The notes: generated by a model from the letters alone, not told the origin. DNA of 64,000 nucleotides from Acinetobacter qingfengensis (GCF_008693185.1 NZ_VXKN01000004.1:124001-188000); one strand, 5' to 3'. Positions 1-9,424 are shown, counted from the stretch's first letter. Made by a program: numbers and translations.

Positions 1-679
1 GGCCTGTCGTTCCGGAGGTATAAATATAAAATACACCGTCCTTTCCTACATTTTGTTGTGTGGTCGGTGGATTGAATTGTGCGTATTGTGGCAGGATTTT
101 TGCCAGATTTTGAAAATTCTTTGGGGCTTGTCCAGTATTTTTTAAGGTTTCCTGATCAGCAAACCAGTATTGGCGTTCTGGTGTAATGTCCAGATGCTCA
201 CGGATATCCAGAATAGCTTGCTGGCACTCTTCTCCAAGAATGAGGGCAATGGGTTTAACCAGATTGATACTATGGGTTAATACCTTATGTGTTTGAGCAG
301 TATTCACCAATGCAGAAATTACCCCGATTTTTGCTAAACCTAATACTGTTGCAAGAAGTTCGGGACGATTTTCAATCATTACCGCAACTACATCACCTTT
401 TTTTGCATTTATAGACAAAAAATAATGCGAGATCTGATTCGCCCATGCATTAAGTTCTGCATAAGTAAATTTTTGTTCTTCATAGCGCAGGGCAATACCT
501 TGCGGATGTTGATGTACTGCTTTTTCAAAGGCGACTGCGAAGCCAGTTGGCGTATCTTTTTTTCTGAGGTAAGTTTGACTAAGGCCTGTCGCAATATAGG
601 GAAGCTTTTTTACTACGCCAGGAAGATGTTTTAGCATGTCGGTGAAAGAAATCACTTCATTTTTTGCATCTTGGCTCAT
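1..679 (-). CDS. Long-chain acyl-CoA synthetase, AMP-binding family (5' part; runs off window)
   Basis: The first 226 codons are visible on the minus strand and the gene continues beyond position 1. The protein begins MSQDAKNEVISF and the last visible residues contain YTSGTTG, the ATP/AMP-binding P-loop of the adenylate-forming family. Upstream residues such as GIALRYEEQKFTYAELN and IENRPELLATVLGLAKIG match the N-terminal subdomain of fatty acid CoA ligases (FadD/FATP group). The family activates a fatty acid to acyl-adenylate and then acyl-CoA at the membrane. The ATG at 679 has an AGGA sequence about 9 bases upstream. Substrate chain length cannot be read from this fragment. Confidence 0.85.
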   Translation of the reverse strand, partial: MSQDAKNEVISFTDMLKHLPGVVKKLPYIATGLSQTYLRKKDTPTGFAVAFEKAVHQHPQGIALRYEEQKFTYAELNAWANQISHYFLSINAKKGDVVAVMIENRPELLATVLGLAKIGVISALVNTAQTHKVLTHSINLVKPIALILGEECQQAILDIREHLDITPERQYWFADQETLKNTGQAPKNFQNLAKILPQYAQFNPPTTQQNVGKDGVFYIYTSGTTG

Positions 680-790
680 ACTGCATATCCTATTTTGTTT
701 CATTTGTTGGGAAATATTGGGTTAACCAGTAGAAATTATATAAAGTCACATAATTTCAATGAATTAGTAAATAAGTTATATCTGAAATAG

Positions 791-822
791 AAAAACCTAG
801 TCAGAATTTTGACTAGGTTTTG
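791..822 (-). terminator. Rho-independent terminator after rne
   Basis: AAAACCTAGTCA and TGACTAGGTTTT form a near-perfect stem with a 4-6 base loop, followed on the minus strand by a run of T. It lies about 20 bases past the rne stop codon. The stem is symmetrical, so it may also stop plus-strand transcription. Confidence 0.85.
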
Positions 823-842
823 TTGTATTTCATACTGATACA

Positions 843-3800
843 TTATGCATCTGTATCAGGTGTTGCCGGTTTTTTAGGTGGACGGCCACGTGGACGGCGA
901 GGACGAGCAGGTTTCTCTTCTTCTGCGGTTTTGGCTTTACGTGTACGAGGTGCTTTGACTTTCTCTGTAGCAGGTACTGCATCAACGGGTGCCACTTGTT
1001 CTTCGCTAACATTGGCTTGAGCAACGGTTTCCACCGGTGTTTCTGCACTAGCTGTTTCGCTAGGGATAATAGCTTCCAAAGTTTTGTCAGATACTACTAC
1101 AGGCACATTGGCTGTTTCTGGTGCAGTAAGTTCAAAAGTAGGCTGGGCCACAGGATCCGAATGGTTTTCTTCAGTGCCTGTAATGGTTACTTGTCCTGCT
1201 TCAGTTGGTTCAGGCGTCGCCTGCTGTTTTTCCAAATCAGCCAGAAGTGCCTGTTTTGCCAGACGGCGACGTTCACGAGGGTCATTTGCCACACGTGTCG
1301 CTGGTGTTTCTGGCGGTGTTAATGGCAGTACTTCTACCTGTTCCTGATTGATGCTTGGTGGTAACACAACATCACGGGTAACAGGTTGTTGGGCATTTTG
1401 TTCAGCATTATCATCTTCTTCATTGATGGTGTTAACAGCCAAACTTTGTAAGTGTTTTTGTAATGCTCGGTTAAAAGTTGGAATTAAACCAAATTGTTCA
1501 ATCAAGACATTACAGTCTTCACCATAAATATGGCGAATTAGGCCACCTACATTAAATTGTGCCAGACTTGCCAATGCCTGTGCAGTTAATGCAGGTTTGC
1601 TATTCTTTTGTACTGCGGTTTGCGGTTTTTGTTGAGTTTTACGACGGCGGCGTTCGCGAGGGTCATTACTGGCTCGCTTAACTTCGCTTGATGCGGTCGT
1701 TTCTGACTGAACTACGGACTGCTTTTCCTGTTTGTCATCAGAAGTGGCATTTTGTTCTACTTCTTCTGCAAGGTGGGCGATTTGTTCCGCAGCAACAGGT
1801 GTGATTTCAACTGTTTGCTCAGGATGAATTGTTTGAGTTGCAGCAACTGGCACCGGAGCTGTTGCATGTGCCGGATTGATTGCCAAAATTTCAGTTTGCG
1901 CAGTATCCAGGTTAACTAGCATCGCTGTTGGTAATACTTCGGTCGCTGGTTGATCAATGATATGAACTTTTACACTGTCATCTGTCTTGTGTTGAGGTGC
2001 AGTATTTTGTTCTAAAACAACCGGATCGCGATGACGTGGTTGCCGCTGTGGACGATTTTGATTGCGGTCACGGCGTGGAACTTGTTGTTCCTGTACTTCA
2101 TTTTGCGTGTCCTGATGACGTTTGTTGCGACGTTGTTGTTCCTTGTGATGTTGACGTGGCGCAGGTGTTTCTTCTATTACTTGTACAGGAGCCGTTTGTG
2201 GCTCTTGACGTGTGTCTTGCGGACGTTGCTGATCACGGGCGTCTTTACGATTGCGTTTGTCCTTACGACGACTTGGACGTTCTTCTTTCTCTAGCGAAGC
2301 GTTTTGTGGTTCAGGTGTTGTAGTGCTGGATGCTGCTGTGAGGTAACCATTGACGGTTTCTGCTTGTACTACAGGTGATTTTACAACCTGTTGAGCAATA
2401 TCTACATGACCATGTTGTCCGCGACTGATCGCACCGCCATTTACCATTTGCTCAATTGCGGCTGCCGCATTGTTGGCAGTACGGCTCTGATCAATCGTTT
2501 TGGCTTGTTTTTGCACAAATAGATTTTCTAACCATGCACAAGGGCTTGCTATTGCAGTTATCGGAACACTTGTCTGTTGTGGTGCTGTGGTAACCTGTTT
2601 TTTCGGTGCAGGCGTTGTCGGCACTGAAGTGCTACTGATCGAATGTTCAATTGCATCTTCGATGTGCCATGCAGAAGATTCATAACCCAGATCTTTTTCG
2701 CTGGAGCGGGTGGCTTCTGTGCGCTCATAGCTTGATGGTGCAAAGCCAGACGGATTGTATTGAATTTCGTAATGTGGTGTTTCTAAGTGTGGATGCGGTA
2801 AAACTGTTACACGTACATTTGAGGTTTGCTCTAAATAAACCAGACTATGGCGTTTCTCATTAAGCAAGAATGCTGCAATTTCAACCGGAACCTGAACCTG
2901 AATTTCGCCTTGACGTTCCTGTAATGCCATTTCTTCGACTTTACGCATAATGGATAAGGAAAGGGAGCGTAAATCACGTACAATACCTGTACCATGACAG
3001 CGAGGGCATAAGGAACCCGTTGACTCTTCCAATGATGGGCGCAAGCGTTGACGGCTCATTTCCATCAAACCAAAGCGAGAAAGTTGACCGAACTGAATAC
3101 GTGCCCGATCACTTTGGGTTGCTTCACGGAGTTTGGCTTCAACCATGCGTTGATTGCGTTCTTTACTCATATCGATAAAGTCAATAACAATCAAACCACC
3201 CATGTCACGCAGGCGTAATTGGCGGGCAATTTCTTCTGCTGCTTCAAGATTGGTATTTAGCGCAGTTTCTTCAACATCATGACCTCGAGTGGCTTTTGCC
3301 GAGTTGATGTCAATTGCAACAAGTGCTTCGGTCTGGTCAATCACGATTGAACCACCGGAAGGTAATTTTACTTCACGTTCATAAGCCGTCTGGATTTGGC
3401 TTTCAACCCCAAAGTGTGCAAATAAGGGTTCATTTAACGTATAGGTTTTAAGTTTGTCGAGTTGACGAGGCATGACTGCACGAACAAAGTTGTAAGCTTC
3501 ATTGTAGGCATTTTCACTGTCAATCAGGATTTCTGAAACATCATCACGTAGGTAGTCACGAATGGCACGAGTAACTACACCTGCTTCCTGATGTACCAGC
3601 ATCGGTGATGGGCCTGAACTGGCCGTTTTTTTAATCTGTGCCCAAAGATCCAGTAGATGCTGTAAATCCAGTTGTAATTCTTCTTTACTGCGTCCAATAC
3701 CCGCGGTACGGACAATAATACTCATTCCACGAGGTACATCTAATGCTGCTAAAATTTCCTTGAGTTCTTCACGAGTAGAGCCGGAAATTTGACGGCTAAT

Positions 3801-4208
3801 TCCACCACCTTTCGGGTTGTTTGGCATTAATACCAGATAGCGACCAGCAAGTGAAATATAAGTAGACAGTGCGGCACCTTTATTGCCACGTTCTTCTTTT
3901 TCAACTTGTACTAGAAGCTCGGTTCCTTCACTGATTAATTCACGGATATTGTGATTGTCACGTGGATCTGCCTGAAGATAAGAATGTGCAATTTCGCGCA
4001 TGGACAAAAAGCCCTGACGGCCGGCACCATATTCTACAAATACTGCCTCAAGTGAGGGTTCAACTCGAGTGACATGACCTTTATAAATATTGGCTTTCTT
4101 TTGTTCACGGGTACGATTTTCTAAATCAAAGTCGTAAAGACGATTGTCCGTGACAAGTGCAACACGAACTTCTTCTGCATGTGTCGCATTAATCAACATA
4201 CGTTTCAT
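843..4208 (-). CDS. rne: Ribonuclease E
   Basis: A 1121-residue endoribonuclease of the RNA degradosome that cleaves single-stranded A/U-rich RNA and matures rRNA and tRNA. The N-terminus [19 protein letters not shown] is typical. The S1 RNA-binding domain covers about residues 35-120. The catalytic aspartates lie in VAIDINSAK and LIVIDFIDM, and the zinc-link is CPRCHGTG. The C-terminal half is low-complexity, Arg-rich and Pro/Gln-rich, as in degradosome scaffolds. It contains two NDPRERRR copies near residues 848 and 975 and an AT-hook-like [11 protein letters not shown] near the end. The gene stands alone, with a long structured leader upstream that suggests feedback on its own mRNA, as known in E. 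coli. Confidence 0.98.
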   Translation of the reverse strand: MKRMLINATHAEEVRVALVTDNRLYDFDLENRTREQKKANIYKGHVTRVEPSLEAVFVEYGAGRQGFLSMREIAHSYLQADPRDNHNIRELISEGTELLVQVEKEERGNKGAALSTYISLAGRYLVLMPNNPKGGGISRQISGSTREELKEILAALDVPRGMSIIVRTAGIGRSKEELQLDLQHLLDLWAQIKKTASSGPSPMLVHQEAGVVTRAIRDYLRDDVSEILIDSENAYNEAYNFVRAVMPRQLDKLKTYTLNEPLFAHFGVESQIQTAYEREVKLPSGGSIVIDQTEALVAIDINSAKATRGHDVEETALNTNLEAAEEIARQLRLRDMGGLIVIDFIDMSKERNQRMVEAKLREATQSDRARIQFGQLSRFGLMEMSRQRLRPSLEESTGSLCPRCHGTGIVRDLRSLSLSIMRKVEEMALQERQGEIQVQVPVEIAAFLLNEKRHSLVYLEQTSNVRVTVLPHPHLETPHYEIQYNPSGFAPSSYERTEATRSSEKDLGYESSAWHIEDAIEHSISSTSVPTTPAPKKQVTTAPQQTSVPITAIASPCAWLENLFVQKQAKTIDQSRTANNAAAAIEQMVNGGAISRGQHGHVDIAQQVVKSPVVQAETVNGYLTAASSTTTPEPQNASLEKEERPSRRKDKRNRKDARDQQRPQDTRQEPQTAPVQVIEETPAPRQHHKEQQRRNKRHQDTQNEVQEQQVPRRDRNQNRPQRQPRHRDPVVLEQNTAPQHKTDDSVKVHIIDQPATEVLPTAMLVNLDTAQTEILAINPAHATAPVPVAATQTIHPEQTVEITPVAAEQIAHLAEEVEQNATSDDKQEKQSVVQSETTASSEVKRASNDPRERRRRKTQQKPQTAVQKNSKPALTAQALASLAQFNVGGLIRHIYGEDCNVLIEQFGLIPTFNRALQKHLQSLAVNTINEEDDNAEQNAQQPVTRDVVLPPSINQEQVEVLPLTPPETPATRVANDPRERRRLAKQALLADLEKQQATPEPTEAGQVTITGTEENHSDPVAQPTFELTAPETANVPVVVSDKTLEAIIPSETASAETPVETVAQANVSEEQVAPVDAVPATEKVKAPRTRKAKTAEEEKPARPRRPRGRPPKKPATPDTDA

Positions 4209-4640
4209 GGGTGTAATACCTTATCATGATATACACCAGCAAATTGGCAACATTAAGCATTCCTGAAAACTTGATGCATTTTATGGTATCAATCAAGTTC
4301 AGGTTTGGGGTACCAGATGGGCTAAAAGCGCTGTTCATCGTGATGCAAAACCCAAGCTGCCTATGATATTCACTGGGCAGACCGCTGCATATAAGGTGAT
4401 CGACTGGATCTTTCGCAATGCTGTATTCAACATCTGGTTGGGCATGGAATGTGACGTCATGCACCAGAATGTGGAAGCAAAGAACCTTAATACATCAATC
4501 GGGCGACCTGAATATCTATTTTAGGGCGCAATTTATCTGATGTTATCAGTTTACAATTTACTAACACTGAGATCTGCTGATCATTCCATTCATAAATGAA
4601 TTGCGTTTTCAGCTAAGACTGCAACAGATCTGATTGGTTA
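4209..4640 (-). promoter_or_regulatory. Long structured 5' leader of rne
   Basis: About 430 bases separate the rne start from a plausible promoter. The clearest fold pairs CCTGA (4262-4266) and ACTTGAT (4269-4275) with ATCAAGT (4292-4298) and TCAGG (4299-4303), a 12-bp stem with a two-base bulge, 54-95 bases before the start codon. A smaller CTGCC/GGCAG hairpin is at 4357-4380. In E. coli the rne leader is bound by RNase E for autoregulation, and Rfam lists an rne-II leader element in pseudomonads. Whether this leader belongs to either family is inferred from position only. Confidence 0.6.
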
Positions 4641-4648
4641 GCCATAAA

Positions 4649-4677
4649 TATATTTCGTCTGGGTTGTTTTGTGTCAA
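4649..4677 (-). promoter_or_regulatory. Candidate sigma70 promoter of rne
   Basis: On the minus strand an exact TTGACA box covers 4672-4677. An A/T-rich -10 (AATATA with a 17-base spacer, or TATATT with 19) follows near 4647-4654. Transcription would start near 4640. The -10 is imperfect, so this is a moderate call. Confidence 0.4.
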
Positions 4678-4715
4678 ACAATTTAAAAAACACAAACAAA
4701 CAGACATTTTGCCGA

Positions 4716-4721
4716 TATAAT
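4716..4721 (+). promoter_or_regulatory. -10 box (TATAAT) of the 4725-4900 small RNA
   Basis: A perfect TATAAT lies 4-8 bases before the predicted 5' end of the folded RNA. No convincing -35 box is found at 16-18 bases, so the promoter may be activator-dependent or extended in another way. Confidence 0.45.
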
Positions 4722-4724
4722 TTG

Positions 4725-4900
4725 CCCCTCGGCATAGGCATATTCTTTGGGGACCAAACACGTTATCTTATGTGCATCAAGAGATCAGTGTACAAGAGTT
4801 GACCTGATCACGTCATATTTGATGGACGGTAACGTTGGTATCCGTGCGCTGAATATAGCAAATGCATGACCATCTGCCTATGGGGTAGATCCTTTTTTTT
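4725..4900 (+). ncRNA. Structured ~170-nt small RNA with 6S (SsrS)-like fold
   Basis: The plus strand folds into a long rod. CATAGGCA (4733-4740) pairs with TGCCTATG (4875-4882) as a closing stem. ACCA (4753-4756) and ACGTTATC (4760-4767) pair with TGGT (4836-4839) and GGTAACGT (4828-4835). CATCAA (4775-4780) pairs with TTGATG (4819-4824), and GATCAG (4783-4788) with CTGATC (4804-4809). Two large unpaired strands lie between the closing and inner stems, with a small GCT/AGC hairpin on the 3' side; this is the layout of 6S RNA, which binds RNA polymerase. Some pairs are G-U on the plus strand only, which fixes the strand. Length, terminator and central bubble fit 6S; the identification is inference. 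Confidence 0.55.
4872..4900 (+). terminator. Terminator of the small RNA upstream of rluC
   Basis: ATCTGCC pairs with GGTAGAT (one G-U) around a five-base loop and is followed by CC and eight T. The hairpin shares bases with the closing stem of the RNA, so it and the mature fold are alternatives. It ends 66 bases before the rluC start codon. Confidence 0.65.
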
Positions 4901-4966
4901 AGGCAAAATTTAGGCTTGTTTGTTTAAAAAATACTCAAAACCGTAATCATTAGGGCAATATTGTAC

Positions 4967-5905
4967 ATGACACATTCTGATCTGCCGTGGCAAAGCGTAA
5001 GCTGGTTTGATGTAACAGAGCATCAGGACGGACAGCGTATCGATAATTTTCTGTTTAGCCGTTTAAAAGGCGTACCTAAAAGCAGGGTTTATCGCCTGAT
5101 TCGTGAAGGTGAAGTACGTGTCAATAAAAAACGTGTCAAAGCAGAAAGTCGCTTGATTTCAGGAGATCAGGTGAGGGTTGCACCGATTCGTATGCAACAG
5201 CATGATGCTGAACAGGTCGTTCCAGTTGGAGATAAGGTTGCACAAGGCTTATTAAAAAGAATTGTCTATGAAGATGAAGGCCTACTTGTGGTGAATAAAC
5301 CTTCAGGGATTGCAGTACATGGCGGTAGTGGTGTAGCGTATGGTTTGATTGAAGCACTGCGTCAGGCCACTGGTAAAAAATATCTTGAACTTATTCATCG
5401 TATTGACCGGGATACTTCGGGTCTGGTAATGATTTCAAAAAAACGCAGTGTGTTAAAACTATTACAGGATGATTTGCGTGCGCATCGGATTAAAAAAACT
5501 TATGCAGCGATTGTAAAAGGTGTCGTCACACTGGATGAACAATTGATTGATGCACCTTTATTACGTTATGAGCTTGCCAATGGCGAAAGACGAGTACGTA
5601 TTTCCAAGGAAGGTAAACCAAGCCAGACCATTTGGAAAGTTGCAGAGCGGTTTAAACACGCCACACTGGTTCATGCTTCTCCATTATCCGGACGTACACA
5701 CCAAATTCGTGTTCATGGTTTAAGTATTGGACATCCGTTAATTGGTGATGATAAATACGGACATCAAACACCATTTCATGATGTGGATGCTCGCCGATTG
5801 TGTTTACATGCCATGCGCTTAGAAATTCCAAATTATCCTGTCATAAATGCACCTTTACCTGAAGATATGCAGGCAATTGTGGCAAAACTTAGGATGATCA
5901 AATGA
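4967..5905 (+). CDS. rluC: 23S rRNA pseudouridine synthase RluC
   Basis: This 312-residue enzyme isomerises specific uridines of 23S rRNA (positions 955, 2504 and 2580 in E. coli). An N-terminal S4 RNA-binding domain is seen in GQRIDNFLFSRLKGVPKSRV. The catalytic-site motif HRIDRDTSG carries the nucleophilic aspartate, and the later SGRTHQIRVH motif is also family-typical. I start at the ATG at 4967; an in-frame TTG at 4961 would add two residues and neither has a strong ribosome binding site. The stop overlaps the next gene by four bases (ATGA), implying translational coupling. RluC and RluD are hard to separate by sequence alone, but the divergent rne-rluC arrangement is conserved in related bacteria. 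Confidence 0.9.
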   Translation: MTHSDLPWQSVSWFDVTEHQDGQRIDNFLFSRLKGVPKSRVYRLIREGEVRVNKKRVKAESRLISGDQVRVAPIRMQQHDAEQVVPVGDKVAQGLLKRIVYEDEGLLVVNKPSGIAVHGGSGVAYGLIEALRQATGKKYLELIHRIDRDTSGLVMISKKRSVLKLLQDDLRAHRIKKTYAAIVKGVVTLDEQLIDAPLLRYELANGERRVRISKEGKPSQTIWKVAERFKHATLVHASPLSGRTHQIRVHGLSIGHPLIGDDKYGHQTPFHDVDARRLCLHAMRLEIPNYPVINAPLPEDMQAIVAKLRMIK

Positions 5906-6561
5906 CACAGCAATTCGATTTGGTGATTTTTGACTGGGATGGTACTTTGTTTAATTCGGTTGGTCAGATTGTGAAAAGCTTACAATTCGCTGCACAACAG
6001 TATCAGCAGAGTCTAAGTGATGATGCAGCAAAAAGTATTATCGGTTTGGGCTTGCCGGAAGTAATGCAAACTTTATTTCCTCATGTGCCTGAGTTACAAG
6101 AAAAAATTTTGCAAAGTTATTCTGATCATTATGTGGAACATTCTCTGCATGATTATTGGTTTGATGGCGTGTCAGAGATGTTGGCTGCATTAAAAGCACA
6201 ACATAAAAAATTGGCGGTGGCAACCGGGAAAAGCCGTAAAGGTCTAGACCGTGTTTTGGCTAAAACAAATAGCCAGCACTTATTTGATATTACCCGTGCG
6301 GCCAGCGAAACTCGCTCCAAACCTGATCCATTAATGTTGGAGCAAATTTTGAGCCATACAGGTATTCCTGTTGAACGTGCAGTAATGGTCGGTGATACCA
6401 GCTACGATCTGGAAATGGCACAATGTCTGAATATGCCACGTGTTGCGGTTAGTTATGGGGTTCACGATTTGGCCACACTGAAACAATATCAACCGAACTA
6501 CATTGCACATCATGTAGATGATTTGGCCGAGTATTTATTACAATCTTCATCTTCACATTAA
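5902..6561 (+). CDS. HAD-superfamily phosphatase (phosphoglycolate phosphatase-like)
   Basis: A 219-residue haloacid dehalogenase-type hydrolase. Motif I is FDWDGTLFNS with the nucleophilic Asp, motif II is the threonine of VATGKS, and motif IV is VMVGDTSYDLEMA. An alpha-helical cap insert lies between residues about 20 and 85, as in Gph/PGPase members. Substrates are small phosphorylated metabolites; the exact one is not evident. It overlaps rluC by four bases, a pairing also seen in other gammaproteobacteria, so the two are co-transcribed. Confidence 0.88.
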   Translation: MTQQFDLVIFDWDGTLFNSVGQIVKSLQFAAQQYQQSLSDDAAKSIIGLGLPEVMQTLFPHVPELQEKILQSYSDHYVEHSLHDYWFDGVSEMLAALKAQHKKLAVATGKSRKGLDRVLAKTNSQHLFDITRAASETRSKPDPLMLEQILSHTGIPVERAVMVGDTSYDLEMAQCLNMPRVAVSYGVHDLATLKQYQPNYIAHHVDDLAEYLLQSSSSH

Positions 6562-6684
6562 TTTTTTGTTTCAGAGGAAATTTAACCCTAAGTAGAAATA
6601 TGGGGAAAAAAGCTTGCAATGATTTCAGATTTTTTTGAATCCGTGTAAGCTAGATGAGAATTATTGATTTTACAGCACGTTAAA

Positions 6685-7854
6685 ATGTCAATCTCCAAGG
6701 ATATCTCTTTCTCAGCCATTGTTGCTGGCTTTATTGCTGTGGTTATTGCTTATGCCAGTTCGGCAGTGATTATCTTTCATGCTGCCCAGACAGGTGGTCT
6801 GTCTACAGCGCAAACTGCATCATGGTTAGCATCAGCCTCATTAGGATGCGGTTTGGTTACTTTTTTTCTCAGCTTAAAACTAAAAATGCCGATTATAACT
6901 GCCTGGTCAACGCCCGGTGCAGCATTATTGGTGACTGCTTTACCACTTTATTCGCTGAGTGAAGCCATTGGTGCATACATTATTTCCGCTATTCTGGTTA
7001 TTGTTTTTGGCGTGACCGGCTTATTTCAAAAAGTCATGCGCAAAATTCCCATGAGTATTATTGCTGCAATGCTGGCTGGAATTTTACTACAGTTTTGTTT
7101 GCAGGCTTTTGCCCAGATCCAATTGCAAGGTGCATTGGTTGGGGTGATGTGTATCGGTTATTTTATAAGCAAGATTTTACTGCCACGTTATGCGATTGTG
7201 TGTACGTTATTGATTGGATCGGCCTTGGTATTTTTTCGGCATGACCTAGCGTGGAGTAGTATTGATTGGTCGATGACCATACCTGTATTGACCATGCCAA
7301 CATGGTCGGTGTCTGCGATTTTTGGCATTGCCTTGCCATTATTTATTGTGGCAATGACATCACAAAATGCCAGTGGGCTGGCAGTAATGCAAACTTCAGG
7401 TTATCAAGCTCCGGAATCAAAACTGATTACTCATACTGGAATTATGTCGTTATTAACAGCACCATTTGGTTCTCATGGCGTGACCTTATCTTCGATTACT
7501 GCGGCAATTTGTACCAGTTCAGATTGTCATCCTAATGCCGAAAAACGCTATATTGCTGGATTAAGTTGTGCTTTTTTCTATGTATTATTTGCAGTTTTTG
7601 CACAAAGTATGGTGGAGCTTTTTGCTTTAGTACCTAAAGCTTTTATTGTTGCAATTGCTGGATTGGCCTTATTTTCTGCTTGTAGCCATGCTTTGAAATC
7701 GGCATTGGCAGAAGAAAATAATCTGGATGCAGCCATGCTTACTTTTATGGTGACAGCATCAAATTTAACTTTGTGGGGAGTGGGATCTGCATTTTGGGGG
7801 TTGTGTGCAGGCGTTTTACTTTATCTTGCCATGCAGCAGTTACAGAAAAAATAA
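6685..7854 (+). CDS. BenE family benzoate/H+ symporter-like transporter
   Basis: This 389-residue inner membrane protein has about eleven to twelve hydrophobic segments. The conserved TAWSTPGAALLVTALP stretch near residue 75 and the FGSHGVTLSSITAAIC stretch near residue 270 are characteristic of the BenE family of aromatic acid importers. I use the ATG at 6685; an upstream TTG at 6664 would add seven residues. No benzoate catabolic genes lie nearby, so the true substrate is open. It stands alone between the rluC pair and the CDF transporter. Confidence 0.85.
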   Translation: MSISKDISFSAIVAGFIAVVIAYASSAVIIFHAAQTGGLSTAQTASWLASASLGCGLVTFFLSLKLKMPIITAWSTPGAALLVTALPLYSLSEAIGAYIISAILVIVFGVTGLFQKVMRKIPMSIIAAMLAGILLQFCLQAFAQIQLQGALVGVMCIGYFISKILLPRYAIVCTLLIGSALVFFRHDLAWSSIDWSMTIPVLTMPTWSVSAIFGIALPLFIVAMTSQNASGLAVMQTSGYQAPESKLITHTGIMSLLTAPFGSHGVTLSSITAAICTSSDCHPNAEKRYIAGLSCAFFYVLFAVFAQSMVELFALVPKAFIVAIAGLALFSACSHALKSALAEENNLDAAMLTFMVTASNLTLWGVGSAFWGLCAGVLLYLAMQQLQKK

Positions 7855-7862
7855 ATTTTAAT

Positions 7863-7904
7863 CAGGGATATGCTTGAGTCATTATTGACAGAAAAATATC
7901 CCTG
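7863..7904. repeat. Hairpin-forming inverted repeat upstream of the CDF gene
   Basis: CAGGGATAT (7863-7871) and ATATCCCTG (7896-7904) are perfect inverted repeats. They enclose a smaller GTCA/TGAC hairpin. No T run follows on the plus strand, so this is not a standard terminator. It could be a terminator for the transporter before it or a control element of the gene at 7999. Confidence 0.45.
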
Positions 7905-7998
7905 AATTGTCATTCTATTTAAATTCACCAGAAAAATAATAAAGCTTAGAGATGATGCGCTACAATAACAATATTCTTTTGAATCATTCTCATGCGAT

Positions 7999-8997
7999 AT
8001 GAAGCAGACTCCTCTTGTTGATAAAAAGCTGGGCAAGAAAAAAAATTCCAGTAGAATTGTGGTCTATGCAGCCTTAGCAGGTAATTTTGCGATTGCAATT
8101 GTTAAATTTATTGCTGCATTTGTGACCAATAGCTCGGCTATGTTAAGTGAAGCGATTCACTCTTTGGTTGATACATTAAATGAGATTTTACTCTTACATG
8201 GTTTAAAGCGTTCGGAGCGTAGTGCGGATATGACGCACCCATTTGGTTATGGTCGTGAATTGTATTTCTGGGCGTTTATTGTATCATTGATGGTCTTTGC
8301 ATTGGGTTCAATTGTATCGATTTATCAGGGTATTATGCATATCCGACACCCCGAAGTGATGCAAAATTTGTATATTAACTATATTGTACTGGGGTTTGCC
8401 ATTTTATTTGAAGGTACATCATGGTTGATTGCATTAAGAGAATTTAAAAAAACCAAGGGACGATTGGGATATTTTGAGGCTTTTCGACGTAGTAAGGATC
8501 CGACAACATTTACAGTGTTGTTTGAAGACTCGGCAGCATTGCTAGGATTGGTGACAGCACTGATCGGGATTACGGCTAGCCACTATTTTAATCTACCTGA
8601 ACTTGATGGTGTGGCTTCGGTAATTATTGGTGTAATTCTGGCGATTGCAGCATTTTTATTGGCTCGTGAAACCAAAGGGCTACTATTAGGTGAAGCGGCT
8701 GATCCACAGTTACGTAATAATGTGATGGTGATTGCTTCTGAAGATGAAGCTGTTTTATCTGCCAATGGGTTATTGTCAGAGCAAATTGGTGCACATCAGG
8801 TATTGATCTTATTAAGTCTTGAATTTAAAGATAATTTAACAAGTGATCAGATTGAACAATGTATTAATCGCATTGAAGCCAAAGCAAAATCCATGCATCC
8901 AGAAATTGTAACTTTATTTATCAAGCCGCAGGCGCAGACCGTATGGTTGCAAAAGATGCGTGACCGTATTCAGGCCACACAACAGTTGGATAGCTAA
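7999..8997 (+). CDS. Cation diffusion facilitator (CDF) family transporter
   Basis: A 332-residue membrane antiporter that exports divalent metal (Zn, Co, Fe or Mn) in exchange for protons. Six transmembrane helices are expected. Metal-site residues appear as SEAIHSLVDTLNE (H and D) in helix II and as E and D residues of LFEDSAALLG in helix V. The HPFGYGRELYFWAF motif after helix II is typical of the subgroup. A cytoplasmic C-terminal domain follows from about residue 215. The ATG at 7999 fits the usual length. Metal specificity cannot be read from sequence alone. Confidence 0.92.
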   Translation: MKQTPLVDKKLGKKKNSSRIVVYAALAGNFAIAIVKFIAAFVTNSSAMLSEAIHSLVDTLNEILLLHGLKRSERSADMTHPFGYGRELYFWAFIVSLMVFALGSIVSIYQGIMHIRHPEVMQNLYINYIVLGFAILFEGTSWLIALREFKKTKGRLGYFEAFRRSKDPTTFTVLFEDSAALLGLVTALIGITASHYFNLPELDGVASVIIGVILAIAAFLLARETKGLLLGEAADPQLRNNVMVIASEDEAVLSANGLLSEQIGAHQVLILLSLEFKDNLTSDQIEQCINRIEAKAKSMHPEIVTLFIKPQAQTVWLQKMRDRIQATQQLDS

Positions 8998-9023
8998 TTA
9001 AAACGAGCGTTTGAAAATATCGG

Positions 9024-9398
9024 TCAAGGTTGATACATTGGCCGATCTTCGGTCAAAGTGATCAATCCTCGTACACAACGATAAACATGCCAGATCCATG
9101 CAACTACAATGATCATTACCGCAATGAACGGCATGCTGACCCACCATGTAGATTTATACATAAAAACAATCAGGAATGCGCACAGCAGAGCAAACACATT
9201 CCAAAATAGATACCACCAGAAGCTACGAATTTGCCATTTGAAATGGCTTTCCAGCATCGTGCCACGCACACTGTCATATTTTACATAGTTAATAATCAGG
9301 GCAACAATGGCCAGAATACCGACAGAAAAAATCGCTGCAATATAAAATGAATAAAGAATATAGGTAAGATTTTTTTGATCTTGTTCAGTTGCCATCAT
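9024..9398 (-). CDS. DUF4870-like small membrane protein
   Basis: A 124-residue protein with three hydrophobic segments near residues 12-38, 62-84 and 90-108. The segment RGTMLESHFKWQIRSFWW resembles the family's conserved loop between helices one and two. Function is unknown. Two adjacent ATG codons exist; the second (9395) sits seven bases after AGGA and may be the true start. It is the last gene of the thrB operon, 26 bases after the DUF1294 gene. Confidence 0.8.
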   Translation of the reverse strand: MMATEQDQKNLTYILYSFYIAAIFSVGILAIVALIINYVKYDSVRGTMLESHFKWQIRSFWWYLFWNVFALLCAFLIVFMYKSTWWVSMPFIAVMIIVVAWIWHVYRCVRGLITLTEDRPMYQP

Positions 9399-9424
9399 AT
9401 TGTCCTATTTATTGAATACATCCA

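Noticed and set aside
820..2863. Several plus-strand open frames of 60-108 codons inside rne
   Set aside because: They are shadows of the low-complexity RNase E tail and have no ribosome binding sites or family resemblance.
4189..4464. A 91-codon minus-strand frame just upstream of and overlapping the rne start
   Set aside because: It lies in the structured rne leader, has no ribosome binding site, and its sequence resembles no family.
4725..4900. RsmX/Y- or CsrB-type small RNA
   Set aside because: Only two GGA motifs are present and they are not presented in a series of hairpin loops.
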